The notes beneath the pieces were generated by a model. It worked only from the letters and a program-made list of their open reading frames with translations. It did not search any database and was not told the DNA's origin. Source: Alphaproteobacteria bacterium (lineage in GTDB: Bacteria > Pseudomonadota > Alphaproteobacteria > CAAHEQ01 > UBA3637). Taken from it: a stretch of DNA of 11,605 nt. Of this stretch, positions 1-7,423 are shown one piece after another (position 1 is the stretch's first letter; every line of letters starts with the position of its first letter). The position numbers were made by a program, and so were the translations under genes. The DNA lies in the NCBI GenBank assembly GCA_017555325.1, contig JAFZGR010000280.1, positions 1 through 11,605 of the forward strand, given 5' to 3'.

Positions 1-611
1 CATTACATGCCGGAGAAATTGTTGCTTTGGTTGGACCATCCGGTTCGGGAAAATCTACATTGTTGCATATTGCCGGATTGTTGGATACGCCGTCTGCCGG
101 TCATATTATTGTGAATGGAACGGATGTTTCTCGTGCGACTGATAAGCAACGCACATTTATTCGGCGAAAAGCAATTGGTTTTGTGTATCAGTCACATTTA
201 TTGTTGCCGGATTTTAATGCTTTGGAAAATGTGATGTTGCCACAGTTGATTGCTGGTTCTTCCGTAAAAGAAGCGAAAGAACGTGCGACTTTATTATTGG
301 AACAAGTTGGTTTGAGAGATCGTTTACTTCATCGATCCGGAGAGTTATCGGGCGGAGAACAACAGCGGGTGGCAATTGCACGTGCGTTAGCAAATCAGCC
401 TTCTCTTTTATTGGCTGATGAACCAACGGGGAATTTGGATCCCAAAACATCTGAAACGGTTTTTGAGGGGTTACTAAATATTGTGCGGCAAACAGGATTA
501 AGTGCGCTTATTGCAACGCATAATCCCGATTTGGCACAACAAATGGACCGACAGGTAACGGTTCAAAACGGTAGATTGGTTGAATTAAATGATAAAAAAG
601 AGGGTATCTGA
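1..611 (+). CDS. lolD: LolD, ATP-binding subunit of the LolCDE lipoprotein-release transporter (5' partial)
   Basis: Cytoplasmic ABC ATPase that would power LolC/LolE to extract lipoproteins from the inner membrane and pass them to LolA. The reading frame is open to the left edge: first complete codon at position 3, with eight residues (LHAGEIVA) before the TTG at 27, so that TTG is not a start. 202 residues are visible, so roughly 20-30 N-terminal residues are missing. Seen in order: Walker A GPSGSGKST (visible residues 11-19), Q-loop FVYQ, the segment LLPDFNALENVMLP that is characteristic of LolD, signature LSGGEQQRVAIARAL, Walker B LLLADEPTGNLD, and H-loop ATHN. A macrolide-export (MacB-type) ATPase is the main alternative, but the LLPxFxALENV segment and the position directly before dnaE favour LolD. 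lolC would be expected just left of the window. The stop TGA shares its A with the dnaE ATG (TGATG), implying translational coupling. Confidence 0.9.
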   Translation, partial: LHAGEIVALVGPSGSGKSTLLHIAGLLDTPSAGHIIVNGTDVSRATDKQRTFIRRKAIGFVYQSHLLLPDFNALENVMLPQLIAGSSVKEAKERATLLLEQVGLRDRLLHRSGELSGGEQQRVAIARALANQPSLLLADEPTGNLDPKTSETVFEGLLNIVRQTGLSALIATHNPDLAQQMDRQVTVQNGRLVELNDKKEGI

Positions 612-3600
612 TGGCTATTGAACCGGAATTTATTCATTTGCGTGTACATAGTGCCTATTCCATTTTGGAGGGTGCAATTAAAATTAAAGCATTAGCAAAA
701 ACGACTGCTGCCGCAAAAATTCCAGCGGTGGCTGTGACGGATACGAATAATATTTTCGGAGCGATGGATTTTGGTGCCGAATGTGCCAAAGTCGGCGTGC
801 AACCCATTTTGGGCTGTCAAGTATCCGTTCGGGCGCCTGAACGTGAAAAAAATATGTTTCGGGAAGAAAAGGTGGAATACGATAAAATGGTTCTGTTGGT
901 TCAAAATGAACAGGGCTATCAAAATTTATTATTGCATTTTCGTTCTTTTTATATGGGAGAAGGTCGGGAAACAACCCCTCATTTAACATTTGAAGAATTG
1001 TTATCTCACACAGAGGGTTTGATTTTATTAACCGGTGGGGCGAATGGTTTGTTAGGCCGTCCGATTCTTGCAGGACATCCCGAATTTGCTGAAGAATTAT
1101 TGTTAAAAATGCAACAGGCGTTTCCAAATCGTTTATATATGGAATTACAACGACACGGATTGGAAGAAGAGCAACAAACAGAACCATATTTTTTGGATTG
1201 GGCATATAAGTATAATATTCCGCTTGTTGCAACAAATGATGCTTATTTTTTAACACCGGATATGTATGAAGCTCATGATGCACTTTTATGTATTGCAAAT
1301 AAAACATACATAGATGAAACAAATCGTCGGCGTGTGACACCGGAGCATTATTTAAAAACACCGGAGGAAATGAAAGCTCTTTTTTCAGACTTGCCGGAAG
1401 CAATTCAAAATACCGTTCAAATTGCAAAACGATCTTTCTTTTTGGCGGGAAAGAAAAAACCAGCATTTCCTAATTATGATTGTCAGGGAAAAACAGAAGA
1501 TGAAGCTTTGAGGGAAATGGCGGAAAAAGGGTTTGAGATGCGTATGCAGGGTCGTAGTGAAGAAGACCGTAAACGGTATCATGAACGATTGGAATACGAG
1601 TTAAGTGTCATTAAAACAATGGGTTTCCCAGGGTATTTTTTAATTGTTGCTGATTTTATTCAATGGTCAAAAGCAAATGGGGTTGCTGTTGGTCCAGGGC
1701 GTGGTTCCGGTGCTGGTTCAGTTGTTGCTTGGTGTTTGACAATTACCAATATTGATCCGTTAAGATTTAATTTGCTGTTTGAACGTTTTCTTAATCCAGA
1801 ACGTGTGTCTATGCCGGATTTTGACGTTGATTTCTGCCAAGAAAACAGATATAAAACCATAGAATATGTTAAGCGTAATTATGGAGCAGATCATGTTGCT
1901 CAAATTTTAGCTTTAGGTCAGTTGCAGGCCAAAGCTGTTATTCGGGATGTCGGAAGAGTGTTGCAATTACCCTATCCTGTTGTAGATAGATTATCTAAAT
2001 TAGTACCAAATGAATTGGGTATTACATTACAGGAAGCTATAGATAAAGAACCTGAACTGCAAAAAGAAGCAGATAATGATGAAACAATAGCCCGACTGTT
2101 AGAAATTGCTTTAAAATTGGAAGGATTGTATCGCAATATCTCCATGCATGCCGCTGGGGTGGTTATCGGAAACAAACCATTGGAACAAATTGTTCCGATT
2201 TATAAAGATCCGTCATCTGAAATGCCGATTACGCAATATGATAAGCATTTTGTGGAAGATGCCAGCTTAATTAAATTTGACTTTTTGGGATTGAAAACAT
2301 TAACCACAATTGAAAAAACAATGGAATTAATAACATCCCAAGGCGGACAAGCATTTGATGTTAATGATTTGCCATTAGAAGACGAAAAAACATATGAGTT
2401 GTTAAAATCGGGAAATACAACAGGGGTGTTCCAGTTGGAAAGTACTGGTATGAAGAAGATTTTGCATGATTTACAACCGGACAAAATCGAAGATATTGTT
2501 GCGCTTGTTTCTTTATATCGCCCAGGGCCGATGGATAGTATTCCGGATTATATTGCTTGTAAGCGAGGAGAAAAAGAACCGGATTATATGCATCCGCTGA
2601 TAGAGGATATTTTAAAAGAAACTTATGGTATTATGATTTATCAGGAACAGGTTATGCAAATTTCACAAGCAATGGCCGGATACTCTTTGGGTGGAGCTGA
2701 TTTACTTCGTCGTGCTATGGGTAAAAAAATTGTTGAAGAAATGGATAGACAGCGGTCTATCTTTATTGAGGGAGCCATTAAAAATAATGTAGAAAAAGCT
2801 GTCGCAGAAAAAGTTTTTGATAAGATGTATAAATTTGCTTCATACGGATTTAATAAATCCCATGCTGCAGCTTATGCATATATTGCTTATCAGACTGCTT
2901 ATTTAAAAGCCCACTACCCTGTTGAATTTATGGCTGCTACCATGACTCTTGATAAAACAAACACAGATAAATTGGCTTTTTTTAAAAGTGATTTAAAGCA
3001 AATGGGGTATGAAATTTTACCGCCAGACATTAATAAATCCGAAGTTAATTTCAGCGTGGAAAACGGAGCTGTCCGATATGCATTATCTGCTGTTAAAAAT
3101 GTTGGAGAAGCCGGAATGATGCAAATTGTGGCAGAGCGTCAGGCAAATGGGCCATATAAATCTTTGCAGGATTTTTTCTCTCGGGTGGATGTATCGGCTT
3201 TAAACCGGCGATATGTAGAAAATTTGGCAAAATCCGGAGCGTTTGACAGTATTGAGAAAAACCGGGCTAAAATTTTTGAAAATATTGAAAATTTATTAGC
3301 TTATGCAACAAATGAAACACAAGGAAGAAAAAGTGCTCAAATTAGTTTATTTGGATCCGCTGATAAAGCTGCTAATAGTTTAAAATTGAAGGATGTACCG
3401 GATTGGCCACATATGGAAAAATTAGAAAAAGAAGCCGAAGCAATTGGGTTCTACTTATCTGCACATCCTCTTGATGCATTTGATTCGGTTTTTGAACGTT
3501 TACGGGTAGTGGGTAGTGCTGACATTAAAGGAATGGTTGATATTTCCGGTGCCGTTCGGGTTCAGGTTGCTGCTATTGTGTCTGGTGTGAGAGAACGAAT

Positions 3601-4039
3601 CAGTCAAAAAGGTAATAAATTTGCTTTTGTTTCAGCCAGTGATAAATCAGGCTCTTTTGAAATTATGTGTTTTTCTGATGTATTGGCAACACAAAAAGAA
3701 AAATTAAAATCTGGACAGCCGCTCTTATTGACAATCAGTGCCGATAAGCGCCCAGATGATGAACAATTACGAATGAATATTCAAGCCGTTGACTATTTGT
3801 CAGAAGTGATGGCAAAAACTGTTTCTACGCTAATTATTCGTGTAGACAATGAAAAGGCTATTTCAGATTTGCAACGTGTTCTTTTAACTGAAGAGAAAGG
3901 AAAGAGTAAAATTTTCTTAATTACAGTAGCAAAAGGTTATGAAATTGAAGTAGATTTAGGGGGTGGATATGCTCTAACTCCTAAAACACTGGATGCTTTG
4001 CAACATATTTCCGGTTTAAGTGAAATTCGTCAGGTATAA
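611..4039 (+). CDS. dnaE: DNA polymerase III alpha subunit
   Basis: Replicative C-family polymerase, 1142 residues (E. coli DnaE is 1160). An N-terminal PHP domain covers about residues 5-280. Its first metal motif reads HLRVHS (H9, R11, H13), with Arg where catalytically active PHP domains have His; E. coli DnaE has the same change, so proofreading probably comes from a separate DnaQ. The palm carries PGRGSGAGS, the catalytic motif PDFDVDF (residues 402-408, with D405 and D407) and the third acid in KFDFLGL (D557). Fingers-region landmarks include FQLESTGM and FNKSHAAAYA. Tandem helix-hairpin-helix sequence lies near 800-880. A beta-clamp-binding peptide QISLF is at 910-914, followed by an OB fold at about 975-1065 and a C-terminal domain expected to contact the clamp loader. 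The start is ATG with GAGGG six bases upstream. It is the second gene of the plus-strand operon, with 20 nt before lgt. No lesion is seen; all catalytic residues are present. Confidence 0.97.
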   Translation: MAIEPEFIHLRVHSAYSILEGAIKIKALAKTTAAAKIPAVAVTDTNNIFGAMDFGAECAKVGVQPILGCQVSVRAPEREKNMFREEKVEYDKMVLLVQNEQGYQNLLLHFRSFYMGEGRETTPHLTFEELLSHTEGLILLTGGANGLLGRPILAGHPEFAEELLLKMQQAFPNRLYMELQRHGLEEEQQTEPYFLDWAYKYNIPLVATNDAYFLTPDMYEAHDALLCIANKTYIDETNRRRVTPEHYLKTPEEMKALFSDLPEAIQNTVQIAKRSFFLAGKKKPAFPNYDCQGKTEDEALREMAEKGFEMRMQGRSEEDRKRYHERLEYELSVIKTMGFPGYFLIVADFIQWSKANGVAVGPGRGSGAGSVVAWCLTITNIDPLRFNLLFERFLNPERVSMPDFDVDFCQENRYKTIEYVKRNYGADHVAQILALGQLQAKAVIRDVGRVLQLPYPVVDRLSKLVPNELGITLQEAIDKEPELQKEADNDETIARLLEIALKLEGLYRNISMHAAGVVIGNKPLEQIVPIYKDPSSEMPITQYDKHFVEDASLIKFDFLGLKTLTTIEKTMELITSQGGQAFDVNDLPLEDEKTYELLKSGNTTGVFQLESTGMKKILHDLQPDKIEDIVALVSLYRPGPMDSIPDYIACKRGEKEPDYMHPLIEDILKETYGIMIYQEQVMQISQAMAGYSLGGADLLRRAMGKKIVEEMDRQRSIFIEGAIKNNVEKAVAEKVFDKMYKFASYGFNKSHAAAYAYIAYQTAYLKAHYPVEFMAATMTLDKTNTDKLAFFKSDLKQMGYEILPPDINKSEVNFSVENGAVRYALSAVKNVGEAGMMQIVAERQANGPYKSLQDFFSRVDVSALNRRYVENLAKSGAFDSIEKNRAKIFENIENLLAYATNETQGRKSAQISLFGSADKAANSLKLKDVPDWPHMEKLEKEAEAIGFYLSAHPLDAFDSVFERLRVVGSADIKGMVDISGAVRVQVAAIVSGVRERISQKGNKFAFVSASDKSGSFEIMCFSDVLATQKEKLKSGQPLLLTISADKRPDDEQLRMNIQAVDYLSEVMAKTVSTLIIRVDNEKAISDLQRVLLTEEKGKSKIFLITVAKGYEIEVDLGGGYALTPKTLDALQHISGLSEIRQV

Positions 4040-4059
4040 TATATTTAAAAGGAGTTTTT

Positions 4060-4887
4060 ATGTATTCAGGTATTCCCTTTCCGAACATAGATCCGATTGC
4101 TTTACATTTGGGGATTATTGTTATTCGTTGGTATTCTTTAGCGTATATATTCGGCATTGTTGGGGCGTGGTTGTTGGCACGAAAAATGTCCGAACGGACG
4201 AATAGTGTTTTTACAGTTTTAAAAATAGACGACTTTTTAATTTGGGTTACACTTGGAATTGTTTTGGGTGGTCGATTAGGATATGTTTTGTTTTATAATG
4301 CTCATTATTTTTATGAAAATCCACTTCAAATATTTGCAGTTTGGCGAGGAGGGATGTCTTTTCATGGTGGATTGTTGGGTGTTGTTATTGCAACAGTTCT
4401 GTTTGCCCGTCAAAAAAAGATTTCAGCATTGGCCATGGGAGATATATTAGCCTGTGTTGCACCGATTGGTTTGTTTTTAGGCCGTCTGTCAAATTTTGCA
4501 AATGCTGAATTATACGGAAGAATTACACATGCTGTTCCTTGGGCAATGATTTTTCCGGGGGCAGGAAAAGAACCTCGGCATCCTTCTCAGTTATATGAGG
4601 CAGGATTAGAAGGCGTTGTGTTGTTTTGCATTTTAAATACATTGTGGTGGTTTTTCCCGAAAATCAGAAACAGGAACGGTTTTCTTTTTGGATTGTTTTT
4701 GATTTTGTATGGTATCTTCCGCTTTGGTGTTGAATATACACGGGAGCCTGATTTACATTTAGGACTTATTATATCATCTTTATCAATGGGACAGGTGTTG
4801 TGTATCCCGATGATTTTAATCGGTGTATGGATTTTAAGTCATTCATCTCCCATTCATAAATTAAATAAAATAACAGAAAAAGAATAG
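4060..4887 (+). CDS. lgt: Prolipoprotein diacylglyceryl transferase
   Basis: Inner-membrane enzyme that moves a diacylglyceryl group from phosphatidylglycerol to the lipobox cysteine of prolipoproteins, the first step of lipoprotein maturation. 275 residues, polytopic, about seven hydrophobic segments. Residues matching those important in E. coli Lgt are visible at nearly the same positions: Y25, H102 in GGMSFHGG, R142, N145 and E150 in the Lgt signature GRLSNFANAELYG, and R221 and E225 in FRFGVEYTREPD (E. coli Y26, H103, R143, N146, E151, R239, E243). RHPSQLYE and SMGQVLCIP are also typical. The ATG has a strong AAAAGGAG Shine-Dalgarno at 4047-4054. It shares an apparent operon with lolD, so one transcript would supply both lipoprotein maturation and sorting. 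No terminator separates it from dnaE. Confidence 0.97.
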   Translation: MYSGIPFPNIDPIALHLGIIVIRWYSLAYIFGIVGAWLLARKMSERTNSVFTVLKIDDFLIWVTLGIVLGGRLGYVLFYNAHYFYENPLQIFAVWRGGMSFHGGLLGVVIATVLFARQKKISALAMGDILACVAPIGLFLGRLSNFANAELYGRITHAVPWAMIFPGAGKEPRHPSQLYEAGLEGVVLFCILNTLWWFFPKIRNRNGFLFGLFLILYGIFRFGVEYTREPDLHLGLIISSLSMGQVLCIPMILIGVWILSHSSPIHKLNKITEKE

Positions 4888-4898
4888 GAGAAAGTCTT

Positions 4899-5447
4899 TT
4901 GAAAAAATTAAAATCTCAGAATAAAATAATGTGGTTAATTCATCAAAAGTTGATTCATCCGCTTATTCACTCAAAAGCAAGTATTGAATATAAAGCACGA
5001 GGAGTGGCTGTCGGATTAGCTTGTGCTATGACACCGCTTGTCGGAATTCAAATGGGGATTGTAACTCTTATTTGGGGTATTGCAAAAAAATTGAAATGGT
5101 CTTTTTCATTGCCATTGGCTTTGGCTTGGACATGGACAACAAATGTTGTGACAATGGTTCCGGTCTATTACATTTTTTATGTGATTGGACAATTTTTACG
5201 GGGAAAATGGGATGATATAACCGGATATGATTCTCTCAGTCGATTGATTGAACGTGTTTTTTTGGGTGATGAGCCATATTGGGAAAGAACAAAAGAGTTT
5301 TTTCATTTGTTTGTTGTTGATTGGGGTGTTTCAATGTTTTTAGGGTATATTCCATTTATAATCGGTGGCTACATATTCGGATATAAATTGACTGTTCGGT
5401 ATGAACGTATGCGACTTCAACAAAAAGAAAGAAAGGCTCAAAAATGA
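4899..5447 (+). CDS. DUF2062 family membrane protein
   Basis: 182-residue protein of the DUF2062 family, small bacterial membrane proteins of unknown biochemical role. Seen: a basic N-terminus; the conserved hydrophobic block ARGVAVGLACAMTPLVGIQM, where Pro and Gly follow a helix as in the family; a second block with WTTNVVTMVPVYYIFYVIG; a more polar middle (about 105-135); a third membrane segment with MFLGYIPFIIGGYIFGY; and a strongly basic C-terminal tail likely in the cytoplasm. The start chosen is TTG at 4899, eight bases after AGGAG (4886-4890), which overlaps the lgt stop. ATG at 4929 (residue 11) is possible but has no comparable ribosome site. The 3' end overlaps pgeF by four bases (ATGA). 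In many alphaproteobacteria I would expect a MidA-type methyltransferase gene between lgt and pgeF, so this occupant is somewhat unusual. Family call is firm; function unknown. Confidence 0.8.
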   Translation: MKKLKSQNKIMWLIHQKLIHPLIHSKASIEYKARGVAVGLACAMTPLVGIQMGIVTLIWGIAKKLKWSFSLPLALAWTWTTNVVTMVPVYYIFYVIGQFLRGKWDDITGYDSLSRLIERVFLGDEPYWERTKEFFHLFVVDWGVSMFLGYIPFIIGGYIFGYKLTVRYERMRLQQKERKAQK

Positions 5448-6076
5448 AACAGGTTTCTCTTTTAAATCAAATTGATTTTATTGAATATGGTTTTTATGAT
5501 GCACAAGATTCTCAATTAAGTCAACATCCGATATTAATGAATCAAGTTCATTCAGCTGATGCATTGTTTATTGATAAGCAACTTCAATCTTCTCCCCAAG
5601 TAGATGCTCTAATTACAAATGTATCCGGTTTGAATTTAACTGTTAAAACAGCAGATTGTGCTCCGATTTTAGTTGTTGATACAAAAGCAAAATTAATTGC
5701 TGCTATCCATGCCGGTTGGAAAGGGGCTTTTCAGGGAATCATTGAAAATACCATTCTTCAAATGTGTGAGATTGGGGGAGATGTTTTACATATGGTTGCT
5801 GCTGTTGGTCCGCACTTACAGAAAGAAAGTTTTGAAGCCGATACACAAATGTACTCGCTATTTCCCATAACAGAACATCATTTTTTTACAGAGCAAACCA
5901 ATGGAAAATTTTTATTTGATTTTCATCAATATGTTCTTCATAGATTAAAAAGAACCGGTATAACTCAAATAGATTCTGTTTTGATCGATACATTTACAAA
6001 CAATAAGTATAACAGTTATCGCCGAGACCCTAAGAATCCGGCTCGGCAATATAGTTCTATTTGCTTAAAAGATTAA
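5444..6076 (+). CDS. pgeF: PgeF/YfiH family peptidoglycan editing factor (laccase-domain, CNF1-like fold)
   Basis: Member of the YfiH/DUF152 family, annotated as polyphenol oxidase, peptidoglycan editing factor PgeF, or purine nucleoside phosphorylase (LACC1/FAMIN-like). The metal and catalytic triad of the family is intact: H36 in NQVHSAD, C72 in TADCAPI and H89 in AAIHAGWKG. The C-terminal SYRRDPKNPARQYSSICL segment matches the family ending (S-Y-R-R, then R-Q-x-S-x-I). The usual GPCIGPCCYEV segment is degenerate here (VGPHLQKESFEAD). At 210 residues it is shorter than the usual 230-260, mainly at the N-terminus, which starts almost directly at the first beta strand. The ATG overlaps the DUF2062 stop by four bases and has GAAAGG at 5431-5436. 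Its stop TAA overlaps the convergent stop of the 63-residue gene on the other strand by four bases. Which reaction it performs here cannot be decided from sequence. Confidence 0.9.
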   Translation: MKQVSLLNQIDFIEYGFYDAQDSQLSQHPILMNQVHSADALFIDKQLQSSPQVDALITNVSGLNLTVKTADCAPILVVDTKAKLIAAIHAGWKGAFQGIIENTILQMCEIGGDVLHMVAAVGPHLQKESFEADTQMYSLFPITEHHFFTEQTNGKFLFDFHQYVLHRLKRTGITQIDSVLIDTFTNNKYNSYRRDPKNPARQYSSICLKD

Positions 6077-6264
6077 TCTCTATCGGATCTTCCGCTTAAT
6101 TCCTGTTGTAAAATTTGCAACGGCAATTTGTTTCTTTGAACGTTTTCTTGTTTTTGTACTTGTTCGGATAAACAGGACCATAAAATGGATAATTGTTCCG
6201 AGGAGTGTTGACGGAGGGTTTCAATTAACCCGATTTTATTATTCTGTTGATTGTTGTTTGTCAT
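6073..6264 (-). CDS. Small hypothetical protein, 63 aa, with its own strong promoter and operator-like repeat
   Basis: I do not recognise the family. The 63 residues begin with an Asn/Gln-rich polar stretch (MTNNNQQNNK), continue as a likely amphipathic helix (IGLIETLRQHSSEQLSILW), then a Gln-rich helical part and a charged end (SGRSDRD). There is no signal peptide or clear membrane segment, and a single Cys. Evidence that it is real: ATG at 6264 with AAGGAGG at 6276-6270 and five-base spacing, a near-perfect sigma70 promoter directly upstream on the same strand, and an inverted repeat over that promoter. Translation stops at 6073, four bases inside the convergent pgeF gene, so there is no room for separate terminators. 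It is divergent from queH. A regulatory or structural adaptor role is possible, but nothing in the residues decides it. Confidence 0.65.
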   Translation of the reverse strand: MTNNNQQNNKIGLIETLRQHSSEQLSILWSCLSEQVQKQENVQRNKLPLQILQQELSGRSDRD

Positions 6265-6274
6265 ATATCCCTCC

Positions 6275-6307
6275 TTTTTGATATGTTAACAATCAGTATA
6301 TCAAAAA
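6275..6307. repeat. Perfect 10-bp inverted repeat over the -10 and start site; probable operator
   Basis: Arms TTTTTGATAT (6275-6284) and ATATCAAAAA (6298-6307) are exact reverse complements separated by 13 bases that include GTTAAC. One arm covers part of the -10 and the adjoining spacer of the minus-strand promoter; the other covers the early leader up to the Shine-Dalgarno. The predicted start (about 6288) lies between them, so the distal arm would not be transcribed and an RNA hairpin is unlikely. The TTGATAT cores are 20 bp apart centre to centre, about two helical turns, as expected for a dimeric repressor. The regulator is not identifiable; the 63-aa product itself is one candidate. 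Confidence 0.6.
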
Positions 6308-6323
6308 TTTTTATTTTTGTCAA
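6295..6323 (-). promoter_or_regulatory. Sigma70-type promoter of the 63-aa gene
   Basis: Read on the minus strand, a perfect -35 TTGACA (6323-6318) is followed by exactly 17 bases and the -10 TATACT (6300-6295), one mismatch from consensus. Transcription should start near 6288, giving a leader of about 24 nt that contains the AAGGAGG ribosome site. It is the best promoter match I noticed in the window. Confidence 0.75.
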
Positions 6324-6346
6324 CTTTAATGTATATTTTTTATTGT
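6317..6346 (+). promoter_or_regulatory. Weak candidate promoter for queH
   Basis: In the 160-base, very AT-rich gap 6265-6424, the plus strand shows TTGTCA (6317-6322), 18 bases, then TATTGT (6341-6346), followed by a leader of about 70 nt. The -10 is poor and many AT-rich alternatives exist, for example TTGTCA at 6258-6263 with TATGTT at 6282-6287, which would put this promoter under the same inverted repeat. Apart from the minus-strand promoter and repeat, I see no gene or structured RNA in this gap. Confidence 0.2.
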
Positions 6347-6424
6347 AAGTAAAATAAATTTTTTAAAAATCAATCCTTTACTTTTTGAAAAAAATGATGT
6401 AAATTATAAAAAAAGAGAGTTGAT

Positions 6425-6958
6425 ATGGCAAAAAAAAGAATGTTATTGGTTTCTTGTTGTGCCCCCTGTTCAATCGGTGTGATTTATCGATTAAAAGAGC
6501 AGGGTGTTGATTTTTCTGTTTTATTTTATAATCCGAATATTCAACCAGAATCGGAATATCAAAAACGATGTGAAGAAAATAAACGTGTTTGTGCTGAACA
6601 AGGAGTTCCGTTTATTGAATTGCCTTATGAACCGGATGTTTGGAAAAAAACAACGACAGGGTTAGAAAATGAACCGGAAAGAGGAAATCGGTGTCGGTTA
6701 TGCTTTAAATTGCGATTACAACGTGCGGCTCAATATGCTAAACAAAACGGTTTTGATGTCTTTTCTTCTGTTTTAGGAATTTCCCGATTTAAAAATTTTG
6801 ATCAGGTATGTGCTGTTGCACAAGAAGTAAGTGAAGCAGAAAATATTCCGTATGATATGACTAATTGGCGCAAAAACGGCGGATTGGAATTTGCTGAAAA
6901 ATTGGGAAAAGAAAAAAATTTATATCGGCAAACCTATTGTGGTTGTAAACCTCGTTAA
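6425..6958 (+). CDS. queH: Epoxyqueuosine reductase QueH
   Basis: QueH (formerly DUF208) reduces epoxyqueuosine to queuosine in the wobble position of GUN-anticodon tRNAs; it is the non-homologous replacement of the cobalamin-dependent QueG. 177 residues in an adenine-nucleotide-alpha-hydrolase-like fold. Seen: the adjacent-cysteine motif SCCAPCS (C11, C12, C15), YNPNIQPESEYQKR (35-48), RCRLCFKLRL with C90 and C93, and the C-terminal YRQTYCGCKPR with C172 and C174. These are the family's cluster and redox cysteines. Family members usually have His two residues before the CC pair (HxCC); here the residues before it are V-S. The ATG at 6425 has only a weak AGAGAG ribosome site. The gene ends one base before the convergent rimI stop. 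No other queuosine gene is in view. Confidence 0.93.
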   Translation: MAKKRMLLVSCCAPCSIGVIYRLKEQGVDFSVLFYNPNIQPESEYQKRCEENKRVCAEQGVPFIELPYEPDVWKKTTTGLENEPERGNRCRLCFKLRLQRAAQYAKQNGFDVFSSVLGISRFKNFDQVCAVAQEVSEAENIPYDMTNWRKNGGLEFAEKLGKEKNLYRQTYCGCKPR

Positions 6959-6959
6959 A

Positions 6960-7415
6960 TTATTTTGAAGTAATTATCTTTTCCATACAAATGGCATCAC
7001 AGTAGCCTGTTTTAGTTTTATAATAATTTTTTCTGTATCCTGTTTGAACAAAACCTTGTTTAAGATATAAATGATATGCATTTTTATTTTCAACGGAAAC
7101 TTCTAAAAATATGCGTTTAATTTGATGTTGTTCAGCGTATTGGAATAAATGGTTTAAAAAGGCGGTTGCCATTCCTTTTTGGCGATATTGGGGTTCAATG
7201 CAAATTGTTAAAATTTCCATTTCATCACAAACACGGGAACAAACCAATAGTCCGGATGGATGAATCCATCCGATGGTTGTTGGTAAAAGCAATAATGATT
7301 CAAAGGAATTTGAATCCCATGGGAAGTCAAATCCCGATTGATGGATTTGTGCAGCAATGGAACAAAGTGGTTTGTTTAATAAGTGTAAGTGTTTCTGAAA
7401 TTCTGAAAGAGACAT
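6960..7415 (-). CDS. rimI: RimI-type N-alpha-acetyltransferase (GNAT family)
   Basis: GNAT acetyltransferase that in E. coli acetylates the N-terminus of ribosomal protein S18. 151 residues. Seen: the substrate-loop motif FPWDSNSF (31-38), acetyl-CoA-binding motif A with RQKGMA (78-83), E105 in LEVSVEN and Y117 in AYHLYLKQGF (equivalent to E. coli E103 and Y115), and the GYRKNYYK ending typical of RimI. It follows tsaB by eight bases, a common bacterial pairing of rimI with t6A genes. The ATG at 7415 has no recognisable Shine-Dalgarno (upstream is A-rich), so translation may depend on coupling to tsaB. It is the last gene of the minus-strand operon, and its stop lies one base from the queH stop with no terminator hairpin visible. 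Confidence 0.9.
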   Translation of the reverse strand: MSLSEFQKHLHLLNKPLCSIAAQIHQSGFDFPWDSNSFESLLLLPTTIGWIHPSGLLVCSRVCDEMEILTICIEPQYRQKGMATAFLNHLFQYAEQHQIKRIFLEVSVENKNAYHLYLKQGFVQTGYRKNYYKTKTGYCDAICMEKIITSK

Positions 7416-7423
7416 TGTTTTGT

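Noticed and set aside
684..1466. 260-residue open frame on the minus strand inside dnaE
   Set aside because: It lies fully antisense to the PHP domain of an intact, well conserved dnaE; composition is that of a reverse-frame shadow, with no ribosome site or recognisable domain.
6021..6047. Inverted repeat GCCGAG/CTCGGC near the end of pgeF, considered as a terminator
   Set aside because: Six-base stem with a 15-base loop inside conserved coding sequence (SYRRDP to ARQ) and no T-run on either strand.
6275..6307. Inverted repeat interpreted as an RNA thermometer or leader hairpin
   Set aside because: The predicted transcription start at about 6288 lies between the arms, so one arm would not be transcribed; a DNA operator fits better.
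6420..6426. TTGATAT half-site overlapping the queH start as part of the same regulon
   Set aside because: A seven-base AT-rich core without its inverted partner; the same core also occurs inside coding sequence near 8707, so chance is likely.
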